49,039 nucleotides of DNA, from NCBI RefSeq assembly GCF_030758345.1, contig NZ_JAVAMO010000024.1, positions 1-49,039 on the forward strand, in the 5' to 3' direction. Positions within the stretch are counted from its first letter, which is position 1. Every line of letters starts with the position of its first letter. Below the pieces are notes generated by a model that ran no database searches, was not told the origin of the DNA, and worked only from the letters and a program-made list of their open reading frames with translations. This document shows positions 18,171-27,346 of the stretch, piece after piece. Source of the DNA: Ruegeria discodermiae. GTDB taxonomy: Bacteria; Pseudomonadota; Alphaproteobacteria; Rhodobacterales; Rhodobacteraceae. The position numbers and the translations under genes are program-made.

Positions 18171-18203
18171 AGGCGGTCCTGATGCAACATTGCAGGACCG
18201 CCT
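18171..18203. repeat. 11-bp inverted repeat downstream of RTX gene
   Basis: AGGCGGTCCTG at 18171-18181 pairs perfectly with CAGGACCGCCT at 18193-18203. The 11-base loop holds a second small dyad (GCA-ACAT-TGC). There is no T-run. It is 10 bases from the next hairpin at 18214. Confidence 0.65.
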
Positions 18204-18213
18204 GAACAGAGAA

Positions 18214-18241
18214 CACCGCCCCTGAAAGATCAGGGGCGGTG
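18214..18241. repeat. 12-bp inverted repeat downstream of RTX gene
   Basis: CACCGCCCCTGA at 18214-18225 pairs perfectly with its complement at 18230-18241 around a 4-base loop. It is GC-rich and lacks a T-run on either strand. With the repeat at 18171-18203 it forms a pair of stable hairpins beyond the 3' end of the minus-strand RTX gene. Confidence 0.65.
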
Positions 18242-18268
18242 CCGGGGGACGAGTTCCAGGTCTGTTCG

Positions 18269-18291
18269 AAAACGGACCGGGTACTCGGTCC
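18269..18291 (-). terminator. Probable terminator of the 726-residue RTX gene
   Basis: On the minus strand, GGACCG / CGGTCC with a 6-base loop is followed after one base by TTTT. It begins about 20 bases after the stop codon at 18311. The stem is short, so strength is uncertain. Confidence 0.5.
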
Positions 18292-18310
18292 TTTCTCGTA
18301 AGCCGAATGA

Positions 18311-20491
18311 TTATTCGGCCAACAGGTCCCAATTCAGTGAATCGGCCGCATACCAAACATTCTGGTCGTCATCGAGGTAACGGTCGACAAAGTCCGGAAC
18401 TGTGGTGTTCGGCAGGGTGTCGCCGGCAAATCCGTCAAGCGGCTTGCTGCCCGCCGGATATTCCGGACGCGTGCCTTCCCAACCGGTATCCGGGCGGTCC
18501 GGGTCGCAGTTTTCGACGCCGATGCACTTGTCTTCGAAGTAGATGACACCTTTGCCTTCGCCGAAATCGGTCTTCTCGAGATATTCCAGAAGTGCCGCGT
18601 TATAGTCGGCCTCATTGCCAGGCACATCTTCCGCCGGCAGCAGATCCAGGCCCAGCTCAGACCACAGATCCTCGACCACAACGGTATCACCGGTCAGGTT
18701 CGAAATGATCTCGATGTCGTCACCATTGACAACACGGGCTTCCAGCTCGCCTTCATGCGCCGTGTGGAACACCAGCCGGTCATTGTTGATGTAGCTGAAG
18801 TCCGTCACCACGTTGCCTTCGCCGAAGCTGGCATAGGCTGCGAGCACCTCGGGCCCGTCGCAGACCTGATAGCCGAAGACAAAGTCGTCGCCATCCGCAC
18901 CACCGGTCAGGGTGTCTGCGCCCTGGTCGGCGATCAGGCAGTCTTCGTCCTTGTTGCCAAACAGCGCGTCGTCGCCATCGCCACCCAGCAGGGTGTCGTT
19001 GCCCAGGCCGCCATACAGGCCGCCAAACGCTGCATCCGGGTTAACGGTTGCGCCGCGATAGTCATCGCCAGCCTGACGGTAACCCGCTTCACCAGCGGTC
19101 ATGTTGGCATCGTCGCCACCACCGCCGAACAGCATGTCATCACCGGTACCGCCGCGCAGATCGTCGGTATAGCCGACCTGCTGACCCACGGAGAAGAAGA
19201 CGTTATCGTCATCGCCGAACAGCACGTCATTGCCGCCCGAGCCGCTGACATGGTCTTCGTCCTCGCCGCCGCACAGCGTGTCTTCGCCGCTGCCGCCATT
19301 CATCTTGTCATCGCCGGAACCGCCATCGGCAAGATCATTGCCGCTGCCGCCAACGATGTTGTCTTCACCTTCGCTGCCGTGAATCTGGTCGTCGCCGGAG
19401 CCACCCCAGATGCGGTCGTCGCCGCTGTTGCCGTCCATGATGTCATTGCCGGAATTGCCGCTGATGTCATCATCATCGTTGCCACCATTGATGTGGTCGT
19501 CGTCATCGCCACCAAAGATGGTGTCATTGCCGTTACCGCCATCAATCTTGTCTGCAGCCAGCTCGGTCGAGGCCTTGCCGCTGGCATTGTCACCCCAGAT
19601 GATGTCGTTGCCGTCGCCGCCGTCAATGCAGTCTTCGTTGTCATTGCCCTGGATGTTGTCGTCGCCATCGCCACCCGAGATCGAGTCGTCGCCGCTATTG
19701 CCGCGAATGGCGTCATCACCGCCGTCACCATAGAGCTCGTCATGGCCACGCTGACCAGCGATGAAGTCATCATCTTCGCCACCCGAAATCCAGTCATCGT
19801 CGTCATGACCGCGCAGCGCGTCCTTGCCGGAGCCACCCCACATGGTGTCTTCGCCTTCGCCGCCGTTGAGCGCATCCATGCCCGCATTACCGGCCATGAT
19901 GTCATCGCCGTCTTCGCCGTACATCTCGTCATTGCCGTCGCCGCCCGACATGGTGTCGTCGCCAGCACCGCCAAGCATGTAGTCACGGCCGCCCTGGCCG
20001 AACATCAGATCATAGCCAGCGCCGCCATACATGCGGTCGTCGTCGGCCCCGCCGATCAGGCAGTCATCGCCGGTGCCGCCATAGATCTTGTCGTCTCCGG
20101 CATTGCCCATCAGCAGGTCGTTATCGGCCCCGCCGTTCAGGGTGTCGTCGCCGCCATTGCCGGCGCCCACGTCATTGCCGTCTTCACCGATCAGGCAGTC
20201 GTCACCAGCGATCAGGTCAGAGACCGCACCGTCGCCGAGCATCACGTCATCGCCCTTGCCGCCACCCAGCGTGTCGTCGCCAAGCTCGCCGCGCAGATAG
20301 TCGTCGCCGTAATTTCCGAGCAGCACGTTGTCGTTGCTGTTGCCCAGGATATAGTCGTCGTCTCCCAGACCTTTGGCCTTGTTGAGGCCAGCATTGTCAG
20401 GATGCTTCAGGTTAAGATTGTCCGATTGCGGCGTGCCGATCAGGGCGGCGCCAGGAATCGAGTTCCATGCTTTGATTAGCTTACTAGACAT
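18311..20491 (-). CDS. RTX protein made almost wholly of calcium-binding nonapeptides
   Basis: The 726-residue product has a short N-terminus (about 55 residues, no signal peptide) and then more than 40 GGxGxDxxx/GNxGxDxxx nonapeptides up to about residue 535. It is strongly acidic, with many double-aspartate repeats. The C-terminal 185 residues are non-repeated: a [11 protein letters not shown] beta segment as seen after RTX blocks, then an unusual tail with two cysteines (KCIGVENC) ending in LNWDLLAE. This tail is unlike the shared C-terminus of the proteins at 3460 and 5640. GGGGG 5 bases before the ATG supports the start. The long repeat rod would fold only on meeting extracellular calcium. 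A structural or matrix role is inferred; no enzyme domain is seen. Confidence 0.9.
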   Translation of the reverse strand: MSSKLIKAWNSIPGAALIGTPQSDNLNLKHPDNAGLNKAKGLGDDDYILGNSNDNVLLGNYGDDYLRGELGDDTLGGGKGDDVMLGDGAVSDLIAGDDCLIGEDGNDVGAGNGGDDTLNGGADNDLLMGNAGDDKIYGGTGDDCLIGGADDDRMYGGAGYDLMFGQGGRDYMLGGAGDDTMSGGDGNDEMYGEDGDDIMAGNAGMDALNGGEGEDTMWGGSGKDALRGHDDDDWISGGEDDDFIAGQRGHDELYGDGGDDAIRGNSGDDSISGGDGDDNIQGNDNEDCIDGGDGNDIIWGDNASGKASTELAADKIDGGNGNDTIFGGDDDDHINGGNDDDDISGNSGNDIMDGNSGDDRIWGGSGDDQIHGSEGEDNIVGGSGNDLADGGSGDDKMNGGSGEDTLCGGEDEDHVSGSGGNDVLFGDDDNVFFSVGQQVGYTDDLRGGTGDDMLFGGGGDDANMTAGEAGYRQAGDDYRGATVNPDAAFGGLYGGLGNDTLLGGDGDDALFGNKDEDCLIADQGADTLTGGADGDDFVFGYQVCDGPEVLAAYASFGEGNVVTDFSYINNDRLVFHTAHEGELEARVVNGDDIEIISNLTGDTVVVEDLWSELGLDLLPAEDVPGNEADYNAALLEYLEKTDFGEGKGVIYFEDKCIGVENCDPDRPDTGWEGTRPEYPAGSKPLDGFAGDTLPNTTVPDFVDRYLDDDQNVWYAADSLNWDLLAE

Positions 20492-21093
20492 GTTTTACCC
20501 CCGGTAAAAAATGAACACTATTGCAATGAACAGGCCGGGCTTATCGGCCCTAATGCAAAACAACACGTCGGCATAAATTCGCCGAGCGCCTCTCCACTGA
20601 GCCATTGATAGGGGAATCCTCGCTACCCCCATTTGGGGGCAATCAGAGGTGCCAAACCGGAAACAAAGCCGGAGGATTGTCTTTCCGCAGGTCAGACGCG
20701 TCCCTGGGGCGGAACGGGGAGGGCCGGGGCCCCCTCCGGGACAAGCATGGACGGTGATCCTGCCGATTTCAGGAAAGAAAAAGGGCAAAACGATGGTGCG
20801 GGGCGCCTGGTGGAATGGTGCGGGCCGCGCCATGACGGGCTGCCATGGCCCGCCCGCGCCGTTGATATGCGGCCGTCATGGGCCTTTTTGCCGCACCAGC
20901 CTGTCAACAGGGTTATGAGCGTCTCCGCAGAGCGAAACCCGAAATATCTCCCGTCGGATATTCGAAGCCGGGCGGCACAGGCCCAGGATCTTGTTCTGAT
21001 GCGCCGTTTGTTTGAAAACCGTTTCATACGTTTCCGATTGCGTTTGGTTGTCGTATACCTTTGCTCAGAGCATGATTTGTTTAGTGAATTGCA
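20492..21093. promoter_or_regulatory. Divergent intergenic region between RTX and sulfotransferase genes
   Basis: The 602 bases hold the promoters of the two divergent genes. Frames of about 110-150 codons are open on both strands but lack recognisable domains and contradict each other. I see no gene and no clear promoter consensus. Confidence 0.45.
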
Positions 21094-21891
21094 ATGACTC
21101 CGGCGCGCGCTGCATTGATCAAGGACTGTCTTCACGCATCCGCAGGGCGGGTCTGTGATGCTTTTTTACCAGAGCTGAAAAAATACGTGGTCCTGTCCGC
21201 CGGGCGATCGGGATCCAACCTTCTTGTGTCCTTTATAAAGAGCATCCCGAAAAACATTCAGCACGGCGAGATCATCGGCGAGTTCCAGTTGCAAAGCATG
21301 GCTGTGCGCCAACGCGTCAACAAGACCGGTCCCGCAGCATATCTCGACCGCCGGTTAAGCCGGATGACGACCGAGACCCTCACGGGCGCCAAGCTACTCT
21401 ACAGGCATCTAGAGGATGATTACGGCGAGAAATTCGGCATTCCGGGAACCGGTGGCCTGCTTGATCATCTGCTGTCGCGGGACGATATCCGCATTGTCCA
21501 CCTGAGCCGCCGGGACAAGCTGGCGGTGCTGATCTCTACGCGCCTGGCCTATGAGACGGGGGAATGGGTCGGCGGGTCTTATGGGGACAGAACCGTGCAC
21601 CTGCCGGTGGATTGGGTGCGCGACCGGTTTGCCTGGCTGGAAGGGTGGGAGGACAGGATTGCCGCGACCTTCCCGGCGCAGCGCGTCCTGCAGATGACCT
21701 ATGAAGAGCTTGTTTCGGACACCGGGGGCGAGATGCAGCGCCTGTTCCGGTTTCTCGACGTCCCGGCGGCCCCAGTGCATTCCAGCATGTCGAAGCAGAA
21801 CAAACGCCCCAAGCCCGAGGTGATCGAGAATTACGCCGAATTGAAAGAGGCGTTCTCAGGCACGCCCCATGCCCCTTTGTTTGACGCGTAA
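21094..21891 (+). CDS. Sulfotransferase (PAPS-dependent, Stf0-like)
   Basis: The 265-residue protein shows the 5'-phosphosulfate-binding loop near its N-terminus (LSAGRSGSNLLVSF, about residues 34-47) and the 3'-phosphate-binding region HLSRRDKLAVLISTRLAYETGEW (about 132-154; Stf0-type R..K..S arrangement). Such enzymes move sulfate from PAPS to a hydroxyl of a sugar or small molecule. Length fits the Stf0 group. Its place beside the secretion and polysaccharide genes suggests that the exported polymer, or a lipid carrying it, is sulfated. It faces the secretion operon convergently, with only two bases between the stop codons. The start lacks a good ribosome-binding site. Confidence 0.85.
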   Translation: MTPARAALIKDCLHASAGRVCDAFLPELKKYVVLSAGRSGSNLLVSFIKSIPKNIQHGEIIGEFQLQSMAVRQRVNKTGPAAYLDRRLSRMTTETLTGAKLLYRHLEDDYGEKFGIPGTGGLLDHLLSRDDIRIVHLSRRDKLAVLISTRLAYETGEWVGGSYGDRTVHLPVDWVRDRFAWLEGWEDRIAATFPAQRVLQMTYEELVSDTGGEMQRLFRFLDVPAAPVHSSMSKQNKRPKPEVIENYAELKEAFSGTPHAPLFDA

Positions 21892-21893
21892 TA

Positions 21894-23204
21894 TCAACCG
21901 TCCCGGAACGCCTTGCTGAAATAGCTTGTCAGCGGGTTTGCCAGATAGGCCAGCGGCGTGCGGTCCTGAGTCCGGATAAAGGCGTCGACGGGCATGCCGG
22001 GGATCAGGATCTGATCCTCACCCAGCTTGCCCAGCTCCTCTTCGGGAAGCTCCAGTTCCACACGATACCAGGAGGCCCCGGTCTGGTCATCGACAAAGGA
22101 GTCGGGTGAGACCAGGGTCACCGATCCGAACAGATCCGGCGAGTTGCGCTGATCGAAGGCGGCCACGCGCATCACCACTTCCTGTCCCGGATAGACCTGA
22201 TCCACATGGATCGGATCGATCCGCGCCTCGATGATCAGTGGCCGGTCTTGCGAGACCAGGAACAATGTCGGGTCGGCGGGCCGGATCACCGATCTGCGGC
22301 CAAAGACCTGCAGATCATAGACCACGCCCGAGATCGGTGCCCGTATGTCCAGACGGCTGAGACGCTCGATGAGGGACCGGCGCTGTTCGGCTAGTTCCAG
22401 CTCGTTGAACTGCAGGTCGCGCAGGCGGGTGATGGCCTGCTCGCGGCGGGCGGAATAAAGCTGCAGCTCTTCGATCTCCAGCTCCGCAATCCGCTCCAGG
22501 GTCTGGGCCCGCTGCGCCACGAGGTTGCCGACCGTGCCGGCCAGCTGCGCCTCTTCGCGCTGCAGCGCCATCACCCGCGAGGCCTGCGCCAGCCCCTTGT
22601 CCAGCAGCACCTGCTGGCTTTCCAATTCGCTTTCGATCAGCTCCTGCTGGCGCGTGAGCGCATCCATCTGGGCATCGACGCCCTCGATCTGGTTGTTCAG
22701 CTGGGTCCGCTGGGCGCGCAGCTGTTCGATCTCCTTGGCCTGCGCCTCTCTGCGGGCCTCGAACAGGCGCACTTGTCCGGCGGCCACCGCAGCGATTTCG
22801 GGGCGGCGTTCGACATTTTCCAGCAGCATCCGGTCAAAGCGGACCTCATCGGTGCTGTCGCGCTCGGCTTCGAGCCGTCCGCGCCGGGCCATCAATTCAA
22901 ACAGCTGGCCTTCCACGATGGTCAGCTCCGATTTCAGCAGCGTGGGGTCGAGCTTGACCAGAATGTCATCCTCTTTGACCACATCGCCCTCTTCGACCAG
23001 CACCGCTTCGACCACGCCGCCATCGGGATGCTGGACAACCTGCCGGTTCTTGTCGACGACAACCCGGCCCGAGGCGACCACCGCGCCCGAGATATTGGCC
23101 AGAACCCCCCAGGCGCCGAAGCCGCCGATCAGGATAACCAGGGTCAGCACCCCCACCATCAGGGGGCCGGTCGAGGGGAAAAGCTTGGGTTTCTTGGTAC
23201 TCAT
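21894..23204 (-). CDS. Type I secretion membrane fusion protein (HlyD/PrsE family)
   Basis: The 436-residue product has a short cytoplasmic N-terminus, one transmembrane segment (about 16-37), a lipoyl/barrel half (VVVDKNRQVVQHPDGGVV), a long coiled coil (about 95-285) and a second lipoyl plus beta-barrel part, as in HlyD/PrsE/AprE adaptors. It links the inner-membrane ABC exporter to an outer-membrane TolC-type channel. The ATG at 23204 overlaps the stop codon of the ABC gene (ATGA), which fixes the start and indicates translational coupling. No TolC gene is in the window. Confidence 0.94.
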   Translation of the reverse strand: MSTKKPKLFPSTGPLMVGVLTLVILIGGFGAWGVLANISGAVVASGRVVVDKNRQVVQHPDGGVVEAVLVEEGDVVKEDDILVKLDPTLLKSELTIVEGQLFELMARRGRLEAERDSTDEVRFDRMLLENVERRPEIAAVAAGQVRLFEARREAQAKEIEQLRAQRTQLNNQIEGVDAQMDALTRQQELIESELESQQVLLDKGLAQASRVMALQREEAQLAGTVGNLVAQRAQTLERIAELEIEELQLYSARREQAITRLRDLQFNELELAEQRRSLIERLSRLDIRAPISGVVYDLQVFGRRSVIRPADPTLFLVSQDRPLIIEARIDPIHVDQVYPGQEVVMRVAAFDQRNSPDLFGSVTLVSPDSFVDDQTGASWYRVELELPEEELGKLGEDQILIPGMPVDAFIRTQDRTPLAYLANPLTSYFSKAFRDG

Positions 23205-24940
23205 GTCACACCGGTCGGTTTGTTGGCGGCTTGCTGGATCTGGGCGTGGTTCTTGACCACCTCGGCCAGAACGCGTTCGCGCGGGCCCCAGGCCTTGCGC
23301 ACGCCGTCTTCCAGCATCAGCAGCATGTCGCATTCCTGAATGGCGGCGGGGCGGTGCGCCATGATCAGCACCGCATGGTTGGCCTCTTTCATCTGCCGGA
23401 TCGCCGTGTTGAGCGCATTGGAGCCCTCATTGTCGAGATTGGAGTTGGGCTCGTCCAGCACCAGGATCGCCGGGTCGCCATACATGGCGCGCGCCAGACC
23501 GATGCGCTGGATCTGGCCGCCGCTCAGCTGCCCGCCGGTGGTGCTGACCTGCGTGTCATAGCCGTCAGGCAGTTTCAGGATCATTTCATGGGCGGCGGCC
23601 TTCTTGGCGGCGGCCACGATCTTTGCGTCATCCGGATTGGTGCTCAGGCGGGCGATGTTTTCGGCAATGGAGCCGTCAAACAGCTGCACGCGCTGGGGCA
23701 GGTAGCCGATATATTGCGCCAGCCTTTCGGGGTCATATTGCTCCAGCGAAGCGCCATCAAGGCGGATCTTGCCGCCAGCCGGGGCCCAGACCCCGGTCAA
23801 GGCGCGCGCCAGTGTCGATTTGCCCGAGCCGCTCGGGCCGATCACGCCGATGGCCTGGCCGGGGGCGACGTCGAAATTCACCAGCCGCAGCGAGGCCTGC
23901 CGGGCATTGGGCGGCACCACGGTCAATTGCTGCACCGCAAGCTTGGCCTTGGGTTTGGGCAGCTCGACACGGGTCACATCGGGCGGGATGTCGGACAGCA
24001 ATTCGGTCAGGTTTTCCCAGCCGCGCTTGGCGCGCTGCACCATGGTCCACTGTCCCACCACCAGATCGACCGGGGCCAGGGCGCGGCCCAGCAGGATCGA
24101 GCCGGCGATCATCGCGCCCGGGGTCATCTCTCCCTGCAGCACCAGATAGGCGCCAAGCGCCAGCATCGCCGATTGTAAAAACAGCCGGAAGGTCTTGGTC
24201 GTCACCGAGAAGGTGCCGCCCATGTCGCTGGCATGCAGCCCCTGTTCCAGTGCCCGGCCGCGGGCCTTGTGCCAGCGCTCGAAGGCACTGCGCTGCATGC
24301 CCAGACTGCGGATATGTTCCGCCTCGCCATGCAGATGCTCGGCCATCCGGTCCGAGGTGTAGCTGGCCGCGGTCGATTGCAGCACCGCGCCCTTGGTTGT
24401 GATCTGATTCAACACCGTGATCAGGATCAGCAGCGTGCCGCCGCCGATGGCGAGCACGCCCAGCAGCGGGTGGAACAGCGTGATCCCGGCCAGAAACACC
24501 GGCGTCCAGGGAATGTCGAAAAGCGCCGCAAAGGTCGGCGAGGCATAAAAGCGCTGCACCGATTCAAGATCCTTGAGCTGGTTCTCGGATTGCTTTTCAT
24601 CCCGGTTCAGAGAGGCTTTTGTCAGCATGGCGCTGAACACCCGCCGATCAAGCCCCGCCTGGAACCGCGCGCCCATCCGCGCCAGCAGCCGTCCGCGCGA
24701 CCAGTCCAGCAACCCCATGGCGAGGAACAGGAAGGCCATCAGCGCAAACAGCGCCACCAGGGTTTCCTCGGACCGGCTGCCCAGCACCCGGTCATAGATC
24801 TGCAGCATGAATAGCGGGCCGGTCAGCATCAGCAGGTTCACGAAGATGCTGAAAATTCCCGCAGTCCAAAGCAAGCCGCGATTTTCGCGCCGCACATCAC
24901 GCAGTTCGGCCTGCCCTGCCGCGCGATCAGAATTCCGCAT
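23201..24940 (-). CDS. Type I secretion ABC transporter/ATPase (PrsD/HlyB family)
   Basis: The 579-residue protein has an N-terminal six-helix exporter domain (about 25-300) and a nucleotide-binding domain with Walker A GPSGSGKS (368-375), signature LSGGQ (472-476), Walker B ILVLDEP (492-498) and the switch histidine in MAHRP. There is no N-terminal C39 peptidase-like extension, as in the PrsD/AprD/LipB group that exports RTX proteases, adhesins and glycanases. The GGAG 6 bases before the ATG supports the start. It forms an operon with the fusion protein. The five RTX proteins and the GH16 enzyme in the window are natural substrates, but this is inferred. Confidence 0.95.
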   Translation of the reverse strand: MRNSDRAAGQAELRDVRRENRGLLWTAGIFSIFVNLLMLTGPLFMLQIYDRVLGSRSEETLVALFALMAFLFLAMGLLDWSRGRLLARMGARFQAGLDRRVFSAMLTKASLNRDEKQSENQLKDLESVQRFYASPTFAALFDIPWTPVFLAGITLFHPLLGVLAIGGGTLLILITVLNQITTKGAVLQSTAASYTSDRMAEHLHGEAEHIRSLGMQRSAFERWHKARGRALEQGLHASDMGGTFSVTTKTFRLFLQSAMLALGAYLVLQGEMTPGAMIAGSILLGRALAPVDLVVGQWTMVQRAKRGWENLTELLSDIPPDVTRVELPKPKAKLAVQQLTVVPPNARQASLRLVNFDVAPGQAIGVIGPSGSGKSTLARALTGVWAPAGGKIRLDGASLEQYDPERLAQYIGYLPQRVQLFDGSIAENIARLSTNPDDAKIVAAAKKAAAHEMILKLPDGYDTQVSTTGGQLSGGQIQRIGLARAMYGDPAILVLDEPNSNLDNEGSNALNTAIRQMKEANHAVLIMAHRPAAIQECDMLLMLEDGVRKAWGPRERVLAEVVKNHAQIQQAANKPTGVT

Positions 24941-25259
24941 CTGTTTTCTCCATTCCCCAATGCCGTCGGCGCACCGACCGCCCAGCCCAAAATATCATGT
25001 TTCGTTATGACAAATAAACTTTGTGAATCGTCTCAGAAGGGTAGCGGTCGGAACCCATGTCGTCACCATCAGATTGCGCCATGCCGGACGGTTGTTTTTA
25101 CGGGATCAGCATATAGAGGACGCGCAGGGGCAAGGCCACCTCATCTGGCGGCCACTTCGGGCGGAGCTTTGCCGCTTGTCCCTTTTGTTGCCGAGACTGT
25201 CGCGGATTTCCGCACAATGGGCGCATAAGTGCGCCATTGTGGTGCGGGGTCGTGGCGGA
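24941..25259. promoter_or_regulatory. Region upstream of the type I secretion operon
   Basis: These 319 bases lie between the polysaccharide run and the secretion operon, both on the minus strand. The region may hold a separate promoter for the exporter. A short dyad, GTCGG-CGCA-CCGAC, is present near 24965-24978. No gene is seen. Confidence 0.4.
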
Positions 25260-27134
25260 TCAGGAGGTTTTCGCCGCAGGTTCGGGGGCCTGATAGCCCT
25301 CGACCCAGTGCCGGATCAGGGCGCGTGCCCCGGCCTCGTCACCGCTGGACAGGGCCTCGCGCAGCCCACGCAGCACGCTGGCGATCTCGATTTCCGACAG
25401 GGTCTCCTCGCGGGCGCAGAAGATTTTGGGGTTCCGGGTGCCGGTCAGGTCGCCCGAGAGCGTCAGTTCCTCTTCGATCTTTTCACCGGGGCGCAGCCCG
25501 ATCACCTCGATCTCGATATCGCCATCGGGGGTCGTGGCGTCGCGCACCGTGTATCCGGCGCTTTCAATCACCTGCCGGGCCAGTTGCATGATCGGCACCG
25601 GCTTGCCCATGTCGAGCACGAAGACCTCGCCGCCTCGGGCATCGGCCCCGGCCTGCAGAACCAGTTGCACGGCCTCCGCGATGGTCATGAAATAGCGCTT
25701 CACGTTGCGGTCGGTCACGGTGACCGGCCCGCCGCGGCTGACCTGTTCCTGAAACAGCGGCACGACCGAGCCGCTGGAGCCCAGCACATTGCCGAACCGC
25801 ACCATGGTAAAGACGGTCTGCCCGTGCCGCGTGGCCAGATCCTGCACCACCAGCTCGGCCAGCCGTTTCGAGGCGCCCATCACATTGGTCGGGCGCACCG
25901 CCTTGTCGGATGAGATCAGGATGAAGCGTTCGATCCCTGCCTGCGCCGCCTCTCGGGCCAGCGTCCGGGTGCCCAATACGTTATTGGCCAGCCCCGGCAG
26001 TGGGTTGGCCTCGACCAGGGGCACGTGTTTATAGGCTGCCGCATGCAGCACAACCTGCACCCCGTGATCGGCCAGCACCCGGCTGACCTGGCGCGGGTCG
26101 GTCACCGAGCCCAGAACCGGCACGATCTCGATCTCGCTATCCTCACAGAGCTGGGTCAGTTCCTGATGCACGTTATAGAGTGCCAGTTCACTCAACTCAT
26201 AGAGCACCAGCCGCGTCGGGCGGCAGGCCAGTATCTGGCGGCAAAGCTCTGAACCGATTGAGCCACCGGCCCCCGACACCAGCACCGACCGTCCGGCATA
26301 GCTGTTGCAGGCCTCGGCCAGCGTCATGTCCCGCGCCGCGCGCCCCAGAAAGGCCTGCGGTGCAATCGGCGTCAGCTTGTCGACCAGCTCCTCTTCGCCG
26401 ATCAGTTGCGCGAAAGAGGGCAGGGCCTGCACTTCAAGCCCCATCTTCTGCAGCCGCCGGGCGATCTGGGCCTGTTTGGGTTGGCTCAGAGACGGCATCG
26501 CCAGCAGTACGCGGTGAATGTTGCGCCGCTCCACAAGCTCACCGATCCGGGCCGGGGAAAACACCGGCAGTCCCGCCAGCAACACGCCTTGCAGCGAGGC
26601 TTTGTCGTCGATGAAGGCAACCGGGGTGATGCTTTCATGGGCCCGCAGCGCCTGAACTAGCTGGGTTCCGGTGGTGCCGGCGCCATAGATCAGCACGCGG
26701 CAGCTATGTTCGCCATGCCGATAGATCGCGCTGACCACCTGAAACAAGATGGCGCGGGTTGCCGCCATGATCAGGAAATAGATCAGGCCAAAAATGACAT
26801 GGGTGCCCATCGGCACATGTATCGCTGCTATCCGGGTCAGCAGGGCGCTGAGGCAAACCATTGCCACCGCATGCAGCGCGGTCAGCCCGACAGCATTCTG
26901 CTCATAGGCCTTGAGCTTGATGTTGGGCAGCCCCAGCCCGAGCGACAGCAATGCCGCGCCCGCGATCATATAGGGCAGTACCGGCAGGAACCGGACCAGC
27001 GTGTCGAACGGCGTGCCGGGCAGAGGAAGCACGGCGAAGGTCAGCAGCAGCGCGATCGGGATCAGCAGCAGATCAATGGCCAGGAAAATCCTGGCTTTCT
27101 GTTTGCGGGTCAGGGCATTGACGAAATCCAGCAC
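25260..27134 (-). CDS. Membrane nucleotide-sugar 4,6-dehydratase/epimerase (WbpM/CapD family)
   Basis: The 624-residue protein has four N-terminal transmembrane helices (within residues 15-135), a first nucleotide-binding domain (VLIYGAGTTGTQLV, about 147-160) and a C-terminal SDR domain with GAGGSIG at 288-294. The catalytic region reads SSDKAVRPTNVMGASKR, with methionine in place of the usual SDR tyrosine, as in the large WbpM-type UDP-GlcNAc 4,6-dehydratases. It probably makes a UDP-4-keto-6-deoxy sugar or its derivative for the polymer. The start codon is GTG with GGAAGG 6 bases upstream. It lies 212 bases after galU on the same strand. Confidence 0.92.
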   Translation of the reverse strand: MLDFVNALTRKQKARIFLAIDLLLIPIALLLTFAVLPLPGTPFDTLVRFLPVLPYMIAGAALLSLGLGLPNIKLKAYEQNAVGLTALHAVAMVCLSALLTRIAAIHVPMGTHVIFGLIYFLIMAATRAILFQVVSAIYRHGEHSCRVLIYGAGTTGTQLVQALRAHESITPVAFIDDKASLQGVLLAGLPVFSPARIGELVERRNIHRVLLAMPSLSQPKQAQIARRLQKMGLEVQALPSFAQLIGEEELVDKLTPIAPQAFLGRAARDMTLAEACNSYAGRSVLVSGAGGSIGSELCRQILACRPTRLVLYELSELALYNVHQELTQLCEDSEIEIVPVLGSVTDPRQVSRVLADHGVQVVLHAAAYKHVPLVEANPLPGLANNVLGTRTLAREAAQAGIERFILISSDKAVRPTNVMGASKRLAELVVQDLATRHGQTVFTMVRFGNVLGSSGSVVPLFQEQVSRGGPVTVTDRNVKRYFMTIAEAVQLVLQAGADARGGEVFVLDMGKPVPIMQLARQVIESAGYTVRDATTPDGDIEIEVIGLRPGEKIEEELTLSGDLTGTRNPKIFCAREETLSEIEIASVLRGLREALSSGDEAGARALIRHWVEGYQAPEPAAKTS

Positions 27135-27290
27135 GTCAGCCTTCCCGAGACCGCTTCGGCCCCCATGAAAATGCTATCGGCTGTTGGTGTGATCTACAAC
27201 GCATGGTTGCTGTTGGTCTTTTGCTTTCTACTCGCCAGCCTTCGCACGATATCGCAAGCACCGCCAGCCCCCAAATTAAATTATGTTAAG

Positions 27291-27319
27291 CCGTGAGCGT
27301 AGCGAAAAACCGCTCACGG
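27291..27319. terminator. Inverted repeat after galU, possible terminator
   Basis: CCGTGAGCG at 27291-27299 pairs perfectly with CGCTCACGG at 27311-27319, 27 bases beyond the galU stop codon. The T-run (TTTTT) lies in the loop rather than after the stem on the minus strand, so this is not a textbook terminator. It could act as an attenuator or stabilise the 3' end. Confidence 0.4.
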
Positions 27320-27346
27320 AAAATGTGCAGGTCTGTATTTGTCTTA

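Noticed and set aside
15674-18190. Minus-strand frame of 838 codons
   Set aside because: It lies antisense to the mosaic RTX gene, which has the GTG start, ribosome-binding site, domains and a strong terminator. The antisense translation shows no domain.
18755-20479. Plus-strand frame of 574 codons
   Set aside because: Antisense reflection of the 726-residue RTX protein; the valine/isoleucine/alanine-rich repeat is an artefact of the Gly-Asp codons.
20495-21097. Open frames on both strands between the RTX and sulfotransferase genes
   Set aside because: They overlap each other on opposite strands, contain proline/arginine-rich low-complexity translation and show no domain.
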